Shown in pieces: positions 27,632 to 33,622 of a stretch of DNA of 33,622 bases; the stretch's first letter is position 1; every line of letters starts with the position of its first letter. The notes beneath the pieces are model-generated. The model was given only the letters and a program-made list of their open reading frames with translations. It was not told the DNA's origin and searched no databases. The stretch lies in NCBI GenBank assembly GCA_020053305.1, contig JAGVNJ010000008.1, positions 1 to 33,622 of the forward strand, read 5' to 3'. The stretch comes from Candidatus Edwardsiibacteriota bacterium. Its GTDB lineage: Bacteria; Edwardsbacteria; AC1; EtOH8. The position numbers were made by a program, and so were the translations under genes.

Positions 27632-27735
27632 CTAACCACGGAAGCACGGAAGTATGGAAAACACGGGATATTCCCAACTAATAGTTTATCCTTAGGGTAT
27701 TCTCTTTTCATAAATTCAGTGGTTCAGTGGTGAAA
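27632..27735. repeat. ~105-bp dispersed element, copy 1
   Basis: Starts CTAACCACGGAAGCACGGAA and ends with TAAATTCAGTGGTTCAGTGG then TGAAAG. The ends ACCACGGAA and TTCAGTGGT are inverted repeats (8 of 9). The other strand of 30313-30417 carries a homologous element along its whole length. It sits between the SRP RNA gene and dnaX. Confidence 0.8.
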
Positions 27736-27779
27736 GACAACTGGGCAGATTTATTTTTGCATTTTGATTTAAAGAAAGA

Positions 27780-27878
27780 GGGCCAGGCTTATCCGATAAC
27801 AAGGAGAGATTTTGCGTACCGTTGCTACCTTCCGGTCCTGGCGGGATTGGCAGTCTTCGCTTCCATCGGGCCCGGCCC
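27780..27878 (-). ncRNA. ffs: signal recognition particle RNA, small bacterial (4.5S) type
   Basis: The minus strand contains CAGGACCGGAAGGTAGCAAC, the conserved SRP domain IV: GGAA tetraloop plus the CAGG/AGCA internal loop that binds Ffh. The ends GGGCCGGG and CCTGGCCC pair over 8 bp (one G-U), closing a hairpin of about 99 nt, so there is no Alu domain. A near-consensus promoter places its start at 27878, the first G of the stem. With Ffh and FtsY, this RNA targets membrane proteins co-translationally. The position upstream of dnaX is common in bacteria. Confidence 0.95.
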
Positions 27879-27885
27879 ATATTCA

Positions 27886-27914
27886 ATTTTATCAGAGCAG
27901 GGGTGGTTTGTCAA
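27886..27914 (-). promoter_or_regulatory. near-consensus promoter of the SRP RNA gene
   Basis: Minus-strand TTGACA (27914-27909) and TAAAAT (27891-27886) have a 17-nt spacer. Seven bases separate the -10 from the G at 27878 that begins the closing stem. It lies just past the stop of the Yip1 gene. Confidence 0.85.
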
Positions 27915-27930
27915 CGATTGGCCTTGCCGT

Positions 27931-28614
27931 TTACTGCACGCCCACCTTGAACAACCCGCCCACCGCCGACAGGATCAGGATGAAGACAGCCCAGCAGGCG
28001 AACACCGTCCAGTAGCTCTTTTTGCGGGGCGCCCCGGAAAAGACCGAGAAGCCGATGGCCATCACCACCAGCGACCAGATGGTGAAAAAATCTATGTGGT
28101 TCAGCAGCCGCACCAGGAAACCCTCCTCCATCTCGGCCGGAAGCATCAGGCCCAGGGAGGTGCTGACCTTGGCGGTCTCCTTTAGGAACATCAGCGGGAC
28201 CTTGACGATGGCACCGGGAATGTTTATCAGCGAGCCCAGGACAGCCGCGGTGAACATCTGCTTGAATTGGGCCTTGTGGCCCGCCATGGAGAATATCCAC
28301 CAGAAGACCAAGCCCACCAGCAGCAGGCCGGCCGGCATCATGATCAGATTGCCGGCCAGCCCGGCGATCAGGGGGATCGGTCCGCTCATCCTAGCCTGGA
28401 TGGCCTCCACCTGTTCCGCCGGAATGTCGGGGTTGCCGGCGATCTTGGCTATCTGCTCCGGCATAACTATGGTGGGCAGGATGATGGCCGTCACTATCAG
28501 GGTGAAGACCACGCTGACGATCAGGGGAATCAGCCAGCGGGGCTGGTCCTTCATCCCTTCAAAGACCTTGTCGGGCTGGTAATAGGTGCCGAGGATGTCA
28601 TTCAGCCATTTCAT
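27931..28614 (-). CDS. Yip1-family membrane protein
   Basis: A 227-residue protein. A short N-terminal part (WLNDILGTYYQPDKVFEGM followed by PRWLIPL) is typical of bacterial Yip1-domain proteins; five hydrophobic helices follow, including LIVTAIILPTIVM, GNLIMMPAGLLLVGLVFWWIF, and a C-terminal pair. The helix 1-2 loop holds a charged segment (IAKIAGNPDIPAEQVEAI). The role in bacteria is unknown; eukaryotic Yip1 proteins act in membrane traffic. It has a strong SD (AAGGAG). It stands alone between repeat-rich DNA and the SRP RNA promoter. Confidence 0.85.
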   Translation of the reverse strand: MKWLNDILGTYYQPDKVFEGMKDQPRWLIPLIVSVVFTLIVTAIILPTIVMPEQIAKIAGNPDIPAEQVEAIQARMSGPIPLIAGLAGNLIMMPAGLLLVGLVFWWIFSMAGHKAQFKQMFTAAVLGSLINIPGAIVKVPLMFLKETAKVSTSLGLMLPAEMEEGFLVRLLNHIDFFTIWSLVVMAIGFSVFSGAPRKKSYWTVFACWAVFILILSAVGGLFKVGVQ

Positions 28615-28651
28615 GCTATTCTCCTTCCTTGATTAATTAACCCTAGGTTTC

Positions 28652-28713
28652 GTCATTCCTGCGAAAGCAGGAATCCACATCCTTAGTTGGATGCCCGTCT
28701 GCACGGGCATGAC
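28652..28713. repeat. GTCATTCCTGCGAAAGCAGG-type dispersed repeat
   Basis: A 62-bp unit opening with GTCATTCCTGCGAAAGCAGG (hairpin) and closing with GCCCGTCTGCACGGGCATGAC, a second hairpin; the outer GTCATtCC and GGgcATGAC are inverted. It lies upstream of the Yip1 gene in the 385-nt gap before the ASD gene. Confidence 0.8.
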
Positions 28714-28774
28714 AACAAGAGTGTGGTCCATACGTATAACTTTTACCGCAAAGGTCACAGCGTGCGTAAAGTAT

Positions 28775-28906
28775 GTCATACCTGCAAAGCTTGTCCTCGC
28801 GAAGGCGGGGAGCAGGTATCAAACTTATCTTTTTATGGATTCCCGCCTTCCCCCGGCCCCGCTTTGGCGGAGCCTCGACTTTGTCGGGGCGTGGCGCGGG
28901 AATGAC
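28775..28906. repeat. second, longer dispersed repeat of the GTCAT family
   Basis: About 132 bp opening with GTCATACCTGC and closing with CGCGGGAATGAC, with internal hairpins. It lies in the same gap as the 62-bp unit. Apart from these two elements I see nothing coding between 28615 and 28999; the last 90 nt are AT-rich. Confidence 0.7.
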
Positions 28907-28999
28907 ACGGTAGCCTTTAATGTTTAGGAAGACTACAGCGACTCTTTCTTTTTAATAATTCTCAACACAAAGAACCCTAAGACGGCAAAGATTATATGA

Positions 29000-30040
29000 T
29001 CACACGTTGGATGCCGTTCTCAATATTTTATTTTTGATTTTTAATTTTAAAAGAAGCTCCGCTATCTGGACCGCATTGGTGGCCGCGCCTTTGCGCAGGT
29101 TATCCGCCACCACCCACATCACAAAGGCGTTCTTTTTAAAAGGATCGGGCCGCAATCGGCCGACATAGGTCAGGTCGGAATCCTTCAATTCCGCCGGGGT
29201 AATATAATCCTTGTTGCTGAAAACCACGCCCGGCGCCGTGGCCAGCAATTGTTCGATCTGCTTTAAAGTGCAGTTCTTCCCGGTCTCGAAGTAGACCGAC
29301 TCCGAATGTCCGGTCATCACCGGGACCCTGACCGTGGTGGCGTTGACGGCGATATTTTTGTCGTGCAGTATCTTCTGGGTCTCTTTTACCATCTTCCACT
29401 CCTCGCCGCTGTAGCCCAGCTGGGAGAAATCCGATATCTGTGGTATCACATTGTTGGCAATTGCGCGAGGGAATGTAGAATTCTGAATTCTGAATTCTGA
29501 ATTCTTTGCCTGCCTTTCCAGTTCCGCCACGCCCGCCCTTCCCGCCCCCGACACCGCCTGGTAGGTGGACACCACTATCCTCTTGACCCGGTATCTTTTA
29601 TGGATCGGCGCCAGGGCCGCCACCATTTGGATGGTGGAGCAGTTGGGGTTGGCTATCAAGCCCCGTTGCTTTTTGACATCCTCGGGGTTGGCCTCGGGCA
29701 CGATCAGCGGCACGCTGGGATGCATCCTGAAATCCGAGCCGTTGTCTATCACCACCGCCCCGGCCGCTATGGCCTTTTGAGCATAGAGCCGGCTGGCGCC
29801 CTTTTCGCCCTCGGTGCCGGCAAAGAAGATGATATCGCAGCCGGAGAAGTCGGCCGTCTTCACCGACATCACCGGATAATTTTTTCCCTGGAACTTTATC
29901 CGCCTACCGGCCGACCGGGAAGAGGCCCACAATTTAAGGCCCGCCAGGGGAAATTTTCTTTCCTCCAGAACCTTGAGTATGGTCTGGCCCACCAGCCCGG
30001 TGGCGCCCACTAGACCTACTATCATCGATCCCTTGGTCAT
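29000..30040 (-). CDS. asd: aspartate-semialdehyde dehydrogenase
   Basis: 346 residues from the ATG at 30040, which overlaps the stop of the 78-aa gene (ATGA); a second ATG five codons in (30025) has a better SD and cannot be excluded. NADP loop VGLVGATGLVGQTIL, active-site Cys134 in NPNCSTIQ, and a histidine-region motif near PVMTGHSE fit Asd, which reduces aspartyl phosphate to the semialdehyde for Lys, Met, Thr and DAP synthesis. It follows the aspartokinase gene in the pathway. Oddities: an in-frame NSEFRIQN insert (about 180-187) from a 7-bp tandem repeat, and a tail after AELLLK of low-complexity AT-rich origin (LKIKNKILRTASNV). Confidence 0.95.
   Translation of the reverse strand: MTKGSMIVGLVGATGLVGQTILKVLEERKFPLAGLKLWASSRSAGRRIKFQGKNYPVMSVKTADFSGCDIIFFAGTEGEKGASRLYAQKAIAAGAVVIDNGSDFRMHPSVPLIVPEANPEDVKKQRGLIANPNCSTIQMVAALAPIHKRYRVKRIVVSTYQAVSGAGRAGVAELERQAKNSEFRIQNSTFPRAIANNVIPQISDFSQLGYSGEEWKMVKETQKILHDKNIAVNATTVRVPVMTGHSESVYFETGKNCTLKQIEQLLATAPGVVFSNKDYITPAELKDSDLTYVGRLRPDPFKKNAFVMWVVADNLRKGAATNAVQIAELLLKLKIKNKILRTASNV
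29478..29505. repeat. 7-bp tandem repeat (GAATTCT x4) inside the ASD gene
   Basis: Four exact copies of GAATTCT encode NSEFRIQN in the minus frame, in the same heptapeptide register as the repeat in the GT9 gene at 22359-22389. Confidence 0.95.
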
Positions 30041-30273
30041 TCCAGCGGTCTTGATTTTAGGGCCGCCTCGGCCATCACCAGGATGGAGCACTTGCCCATG
30101 ACCTCCTCTTCGGCCGGACCGTCATTGGCCTTGTTCACTCCCAGCAAAGCGGTGAACCTCTTGGGCTCCTGGCTGCTTTCCGGCAGAAGTGAGCCGTCCA
30201 CCCAGAAACTGCATTTCTCCTTGATGCACTCCGACTCCTCCGGTTTCCTGATGAACCTGATGGGACAGATCAT
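30037..30273 (-). CDS. small Cys-containing protein between lysC and asd
   Basis: A 78-residue protein with cysteines at 3, 16, 21 and 62; the stretch CPIRFIRKPEESECIKEKCS followed by FWVDG looks like a small metal- or Fe-S-binding head. The rest is not recognisable. A strong SD (GGAGG, 7 nt) and the ATGA overlap with the asd gene support it as real and co-translated. Its placement between aspartokinase and Asd may be operon position only. The function is unknown. Confidence 0.7.
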   Translation of the reverse strand: MICPIRFIRKPEESECIKEKCSFWVDGSLLPESSQEPKRFTALLGVNKANDGPAEEEVMGKCSILVMAEAALKSRPLE

Positions 30274-30312
30274 GGTGGCCCTCCAATTTTGTGGTTGGGA
30301 AAGACTGCTTTA

Positions 30313-30417
30313 CTTTTACCACTGAAACACGGAATTTATGAATATATTTTTGGGATTGTCAACTGAAACTTAGAAATATCCCCTGTTTCCAAAATTTCCG
30401 TGATTCCGTGGTTAACC
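30313..30417. repeat. ~105-bp dispersed element, copy 2 (opposite orientation)
   Basis: Reverse-complement homologue of 27632-27735: starts CTTTTACCACTGAAACACGG and ends with TTCCGTGATTCCGTGGTTAA. It fills the spacer between the lysC stop (30428) and the 78-aa gene. The two copies are most alike at their ends. Confidence 0.8.
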
Positions 30418-30427
30418 CCGGGAAGGA

Positions 30428-31633
30428 TTATCCGATGAAACTCTTGTGCAGGGCCAGCACCGCCTTCTCGATGTCCTTGCGGGCCACGAAGCAGCTTAGC
30501 TTGGTCTCGCTGGTGGTCATGCCCTCGATATGGATCTTGACCTTGCCCAGCTGGGCCAGCATCCTGGCCATGACGGCCGGCTCGCTGCCCACCCCGCTGC
30601 CGATCAGCGACACTGCGCCGATGTCCTGGTTGACGTACAGGCCGGCCCCCTTCATCTTCTTCAGGTTCTTTTCCATGATCTCTTGGGCCGCCTTGAGGTC
30701 CGCCTGGTTGACGATGAAGTTGAGGTCGGTCTTATCCTTGTCGCCCCCGCCGTGGAAATAGGACCTGATGTATATCCCGGCCCCGGCCAGCTGGGTGACC
30801 ACCTGGCTTAAAAGGACGCTCCTGCGGGGCACCGCCTTCATGGCCAGCATGGCCAGAAATTTATCGTGGGCAATGGCTTTGACGACCACCCTCTCCATCT
30901 TAGAACCTTTCCCTACTATCGTTCCCGGTTTATGGTCGAAACTGCCGCGGCAGACCAGCGGCATTTTATATTTGGCGGCCAGCTCCACCGCCCTTAAGTG
31001 CAGCACCTGGGCCCCGCAGCTGGACAGCTCCAGCATCTCGTCGAATGATATCTCTTTTATCGGCCGGGCGGTCTTGACCAGCCGGGGGTCGGCCGAAAAA
31101 ATTCCCGGAAAGTCGCTGTATATCTCGCAGGCGTCGGCCTCCAGGGCCACCGCCAGGGCCACCGCGGTGGTGTCCGAGCCGCCCCGCCCCAGGGTGGTGA
31201 TCTCCCTGGCCAGGCTGACCCCCTGGAAACCGGCCACGATCACTATGCTATCATTTTTAAGGGAATCTTTCAAGCGTTCCGGCTTTATTTCCAGGATCTT
31301 GGCCCGGGTGTGGCTGGAGTCGGTGATGATGCCCACCTGCGACCCGGTGAAGGATACCGCCTTTTCGCCCAGCTCGTGGATGGCCATGGCTAAAAGGGCC
31401 ATGGAGATCCGCTCTCCGGTGGTCAGCAGCATGTCCATCTCGCGCCTGGGCGGGTCGGAGGATATCTGGCGGGCCAGGGTGCTCAGGTCGTCGGTGGTGT
31501 CGGCCATGGCCGAGACGACTACGACGACTTTGTTGCCCCGGCGCTTAGCCCGGACGATCCGGGCGGCCACCGCTTTGATGCGCTGGACGTTGGAGACCGA
31601 ACTGCCTCCGTATTTTTGGACGATTATCGGCAT
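30428..31633 (-). CDS. lysC: aspartokinase
   Basis: 401 residues from the ATG at 31633; an upstream in-frame extension of 35 residues lies over the preceding gene's tail and is not family-like. It opens with the signature VQKYGGSSV, has [13 protein letters not shown] and [13 protein letters not shown] in the kinase domain, and two C-terminal ACT domains (about 265-400) for feedback by lysine or threonine. It phosphorylates aspartate, the entry to Lys/Thr/Met/DAP synthesis. The gene follows pyrF by 28 nt. The first 18 bases of coding sequence and its leader are duplicated near 33338-33377. Confidence 0.96.
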   Translation of the reverse strand: MPIIVQKYGGSSVSNVQRIKAVAARIVRAKRRGNKVVVVVSAMADTTDDLSTLARQISSDPPRREMDMLLTTGERISMALLAMAIHELGEKAVSFTGSQVGIITDSSHTRAKILEIKPERLKDSLKNDSIVIVAGFQGVSLAREITTLGRGGSDTTAVALAVALEADACEIYSDFPGIFSADPRLVKTARPIKEISFDEMLELSSCGAQVLHLRAVELAAKYKMPLVCRGSFDHKPGTIVGKGSKMERVVVKAIAHDKFLAMLAMKAVPRRSVLLSQVVTQLAGAGIYIRSYFHGGGDKDKTDLNFIVNQADLKAAQEIMEKNLKKMKGAGLYVNQDIGAVSLIGSGVGSEPAVMARMLAQLGKVKIHIEGMTTSETKLSCFVARKDIEKAVLALHKSFIG

Positions 31634-31655
31634 ATGTTTGACAGGATTAACATGA
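31616..31655. repeat. 40-bp repeat covering the lysC start
   Basis: Shares 37 of 40 bases with 33338-33377. It contains the lysC start (MPIIVQ in reverse) plus the TTTGACAGGATTAACATGA leader and the beginning of the pyrF-lysC spacer. Confidence 0.9.
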
Positions 31656-31661
31656 TTATTT

Positions 31662-32480
31662 CTAATTCTTCCAATTCTCAGATATTTCTTTCCAATTACT
31701 TTCTGCCACTTCTTTGGCCTTCTCCGCAAAATCATCATTTTGACTTGCGTGAATTATCGCCCGCGAAGAACTGATGATTATTCCCAGCCCGTCATCACGA
31801 AGCCCGTTATTCATCACTTCCCTGACCGATCCGCCCTGGGCGCCCAAGCCGGGGACCAAAAATGTAACAGTAGGCGCAATTTTTCTTATTTCCCGTAATT
31901 GTGAAGGGAACGTCGCCCCGACGACAAAAAGAATATTTCCGTTATAATTCCATTCTGTCACAGCTTTTTTTGCCACAGCGATATATACCGGTAGGCCATT
32001 GATCATTTCATCCTGAAAATCCCTGGAGCTTGGATTTGACGTTTTACATAAAATGATGACCCCTTTTTCCTTCCTGTCCGTGAAAGGCTTAACAGAATCG
32101 AACCCCAGATATGGATTTACAGTGACCGCATCCGCCTTATACCTATCGAAGGCCTCCATGGCATACATTTCCGCAGTAGGTCCGATATCGCTTCTTTTGG
32201 CATCAAGGATTACCGGGATTCCGGGATATTCATCATGGACATACTGGATCGTCATTTCCAATTCTTTTTCCGCACCGATAGCGCCGTAATATGCGGCCTG
32301 AGGCTTAAAGGAACAAACATAGGGATGGGTTGAGTCAATTATCGCTTTATTGAATTCAAATATTGGGTTTCCCTTCGCCATTATTGACTGCGGTATTTTC
32401 TCTCGCGATGGATCAAGGCCAACGCAGAGAACTGTCTTTGCCTTTTTTTGACGGGATTCTAATTTTTCAAGAAATGTCAT
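31662..32480 (-). CDS. pyrF: orotidine 5'-phosphate decarboxylase (type 2)
   Basis: 272 residues. It decarboxylates OMP to UMP, the last step of de novo pyrimidine synthesis. Motifs: [27 protein letters not shown], the catalytic [13 protein letters not shown], and [17 protein letters not shown] before the phosphate-binding GLGAQGG. This is the longer type 2 form. An in-frame TTG three bases up is possible, but the AGGA SD fits the ATG at 32480. It lies between the E2-like gene and lysC, and is AT-richer than the flanking genes. Confidence 0.94.
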   Translation of the reverse strand: MTFLEKLESRQKKAKTVLCVGLDPSREKIPQSIMAKGNPIFEFNKAIIDSTHPYVCSFKPQAAYYGAIGAEKELEMTIQYVHDEYPGIPVILDAKRSDIGPTAEMYAMEAFDRYKADAVTVNPYLGFDSVKPFTDRKEKGVIILCKTSNPSSRDFQDEMINGLPVYIAVAKKAVTEWNYNGNILFVVGATFPSQLREIRKIAPTVTFLVPGLGAQGGSVREVMNNGLRDDGLGIIISSSRAIIHASQNDDFAEKAKEVAESNWKEISENWKN

Positions 32481-32505
32481 CAATTATTGCTTTCCTGTTT
32501 TTAGC

Positions 32506-33336
32506 CTAAAGAAATCGAGATTTACCTGACCTTTCGGCGGCCAAGCCGCCCATCCCCTGGCCGTTCTCGATGGCCCGGGTCAAATCGTTCAGGAATCTCA
32601 CCATCGGGGCGCCGTCTATCACATCGTGGTCTATCAGGACGGTCATGTTCAGGATATCCCTGATCTTGATCTCGTTATCCACCACTTTGGGCTTTTTTAA
32701 CACCGAGCCCACCCCGAAAGAGACCGGATGTATGGACCGGTGAATGAACCAGCCGTTTATCCGGCCCATCATGCCCAGCGAGGTCACCACGGTGTTGCCC
32801 ATCTTTTTATAAGCGAACCTGGGATTTTTCAGTATCATCCGCCAAACGGCCCTTCGTAAAAAGCCCGGCAGGTGATAATACAGGTTCTGGTAGGCGGCGG
32901 TCCGCTTTTTAAGGACCACATCCCTGCCCGATAATTCCTGGTCCTTGGCGTTCTCGATCTCCCGGGTTATTTCCAGGGGGCTCTTCTTGTCGGCCCTTTC
33001 GATGACCATGGGGATGGGGACCTTGTTGTCGCCGATGGTCTTCTCGACCAGCATCGAGACGTTGATGTCGTTGAAGATGATAAGTTTCTTTTTGCTGTAT
33101 AGATATGCCGAGGCCTCGGGGTGCTTTTGCAGGACCACGCTGATGACCTTGATAAGCCAGGCATTGAAGGATATATTGAGGCCGCTTTTTCTCAGGTCCT
33201 TTAGTTTGCCTCGGCTGTCGGTGACGTCGAACTCCAGCAGGGCGGTTACATGGTGTTTTGATGCTCCGATGGATGAGATGTCAAAGGTTGCTATTCGTGA
33301 TCGGGGGATATTTTGGTATTGGTATGGAGTGTTCAT
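32506..33336 (-). CDS. stand-alone 2-oxoacid dehydrogenase E2-type acyltransferase domain
   Basis: A 276-residue catalytic domain with no lipoyl domain or E3-binding domain. It has TALLEFDVTDSRGKLKDLRK, NISFNAWLIKVISVVLQKHPEASA, VPIPMVIERADKKSPLEITREI and the active site VLIDHDVIDGAPMVRFL, where the family motif is DHRxxDG: the catalytic His and the Asp-Gly are kept, but the Arg is Asp. The CAT-like fold transfers acyl groups from CoA or lipoamide; no E1 or E3 gene is in view, so the acceptor is unknown. It is the first gene of the pyrF-lysC-asd strand block. A copy of the lysC leader lies just upstream, out of frame. Confidence 0.85.
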   Translation of the reverse strand: MNTPYQYQNIPRSRIATFDISSIGASKHHVTALLEFDVTDSRGKLKDLRKSGLNISFNAWLIKVISVVLQKHPEASAYLYSKKKLIIFNDINVSMLVEKTIGDNKVPIPMVIERADKKSPLEITREIENAKDQELSGRDVVLKKRTAAYQNLYYHLPGFLRRAVWRMILKNPRFAYKKMGNTVVTSLGMMGRINGWFIHRSIHPVSFGVGSVLKKPKVVDNEIKIRDILNMTVLIDHDVIDGAPMVRFLNDLTRAIENGQGMGGLAAERSGKSRFL

Positions 33337-33337
33337 C

Positions 33338-33377
33338 TTGGACGATTATTGGCATATATTTGACAGTATTAACATGA
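33338..33377. repeat. copy of the lysC start region upstream of the E2-like gene
   Basis: Matches 31616-31655 at 37 of 40 bases, including a minus-strand ATG at 33355 that would read MPIIVQDEHS in a frame one base off the E2-like gene. It is not a full lysC; only the leader and six codons are shared. The remaining 240 nt to the window edge are AT-rich, with one 48-aa minus open frame and the start of a plus frame. Confidence 0.9.
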
Positions 33378-33436
33378 GTTTCAATTTGTTTTAAATGTAT
33401 TGTAAGATAAAAGTCAACGTCGAATTTTTGTATTTT

Positions 33437-33583
33437 TTAAAATTTGCTTTCCTGCATTAACTTGATAATTTTCACAAACCGCTTGTTACTTTTTAAAGTA
33501 CTCCACTCTTTACCATTTTCAATTTTATTAACCCGGCAAATAAATATATCAAAATGATCTGGTTTGTGATATAATTGGTGCAT
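33437..33583 (-). CDS. possible small protein or C-terminal remnant
   Basis: A 48-codon minus frame from an ATG at 33583 to a TAA at 33437. The product is Lys- and Ile-rich, beginning MHQLYHKPDHFDIFICRVNK and ending with IIKLMQESKF. There is no SD and no recognisable motif. It could be the broken 3' end of an older gene, a short real gene, or chance in AT-rich DNA. Its ATG shares the CATG palindrome with the plus-strand start at 33582. Confidence 0.25.
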   Translation of the reverse strand: MHQLYHKPDHFDIFICRVNKIENGKEWSTLKSNKRFVKIIKLMQESKF

Positions 33584-33622
33584 GAAACAAATAGATGCAC
33601 GCAAACACAGTACAGAAGTTCA
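33582..33622 (+). CDS. possible N-terminus of an IS630-like transposase/HTH protein, cut by the window edge
   Basis: The only plus-strand start worth keeping. An ATG at 33582 reads MKQIDARKHSTEV to the edge. This beginning resembles the N-terminus of helix-turn-helix transposases of the IS630 type, from memory of that family. TGATATAAT, an extended -10 box, ends at 33575, so a transcript might begin at or next to the ATG. No terminal inverted repeat can be confirmed. Confidence 0.4.
   Translation, partial: MKQIDARKHSTEV

Noticed and set aside
28687-28905. Plus-strand frame of 72 codons starting MDARLHGHD
   Set aside because: It lies entirely across two dispersed repeats; such frames are a well-known artefact of GTCATTCC-type repeats.
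31633-31662. Lysine riboswitch ahead of lysC
   Set aside because: Only 28 nt separate pyrF and lysC, which is far too short.
31638-31666. Plus-strand promoter-like TTGACA-17-TCTAAT within the lysC-leader repeat, pointing antisense into pyrF
   Set aside because: The other copy of the repeat keeps TTGACA but has no -10 box at the right distance, so it is probably chance.

Overview
The window reads as a chromosomal segment of a diderm bacterium, roughly 55-57% GC by eye, with nearly every gene on the minus strand. A PorV/PorQ-family outer-membrane protein, a secreted propeller protein with a T9SS-like C-terminal sorting module, a SPOR lipoprotein, two heptosyltransferase-type GT9 enzymes and a long SecA of the Bacteroidota kind together point to the FCB superphylum or an uncultured candidate phylum near it (TA06/Edwardsbacteria/Zixibacteria-like). 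That placement is inference; there is no rRNA in the window.

Layout, in the direction of transcription (high to low coordinates). (1) 33336-29000: stand-alone E2-type acyltransferase domain, PyrF, aspartokinase, a 78-aa Cys protein and aspartate-semialdehyde dehydrogenase, i.e. pyrimidine synthesis and entry to the aspartate amino-acid pathway. (2) 28614-24573: a Yip1 membrane protein, the SRP RNA gene with a near-consensus promoter, then dnaX, ybaB, recR and a 65-aa zinc-binding-type protein, closed by an intrinsic terminator. (3) 24204-16287: a long envelope operon with its own promoter: two GT9 glycosyltransferases, a DUF3108 protein, a DHS-like protein, mannose-1-phosphate guanylyltransferase, a SPOR lipoprotein, a Na/Pi symporter with a periplasmic Ig-like domain, and a ComFB-like protein. 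(4) 16004-14692: a small acidic protein and a PorV-family protein, with promoter and terminator. (5) GT4 glycosyltransferase. (6) 13450-11549: a monocistronic FG-GAP surface protein with its own promoter and terminator. (7) 11445-3686: methyltransferase, flippase-like membrane protein, YfhO-like membrane protein, polyprenol-phosphate-mannose-synthase-like enzyme, GT2 glycosyltransferase and a SulP-STAS-EIIA fusion, with a hairpin between the last two blocks and a terminator at the end. (8) secA, a small zinc-ribbon membrane protein, and the start of another gene at the window edge.

Functionally the window mixes housekeeping genes (secA, dnaX, recR, ffs, lysC, asd, pyrF) with envelope glycan and surface functions. 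GDP-mannose formation (ManC) can feed the polyprenol-phosphate mannose synthase and the glycosyltransferases, and the PorV-like protein and the propeller protein suggest a type IX secretion route. Four ATGA start/stop overlaps (7437-7440, 15666-15669, 18626-18629, 20156-20159) plus one at 30037-30040 indicate translational coupling.

The most unusual feature is the density of short dispersed repeats: two inverted copies of a ~105-bp element, several GTCATTCC-type palindromic elements, other MITE-like inverted repeats, a duplicated 40-bp lysC leader, and a 7-bp tandem repeat placed in frame inside two unrelated enzymes, where it encodes the same NSEFRIQ heptapeptide. I see no CRISPR array, tRNA, phage or recognisable defence system. 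A plus-strand reading frame at the right edge may be the beginning of a transposase.
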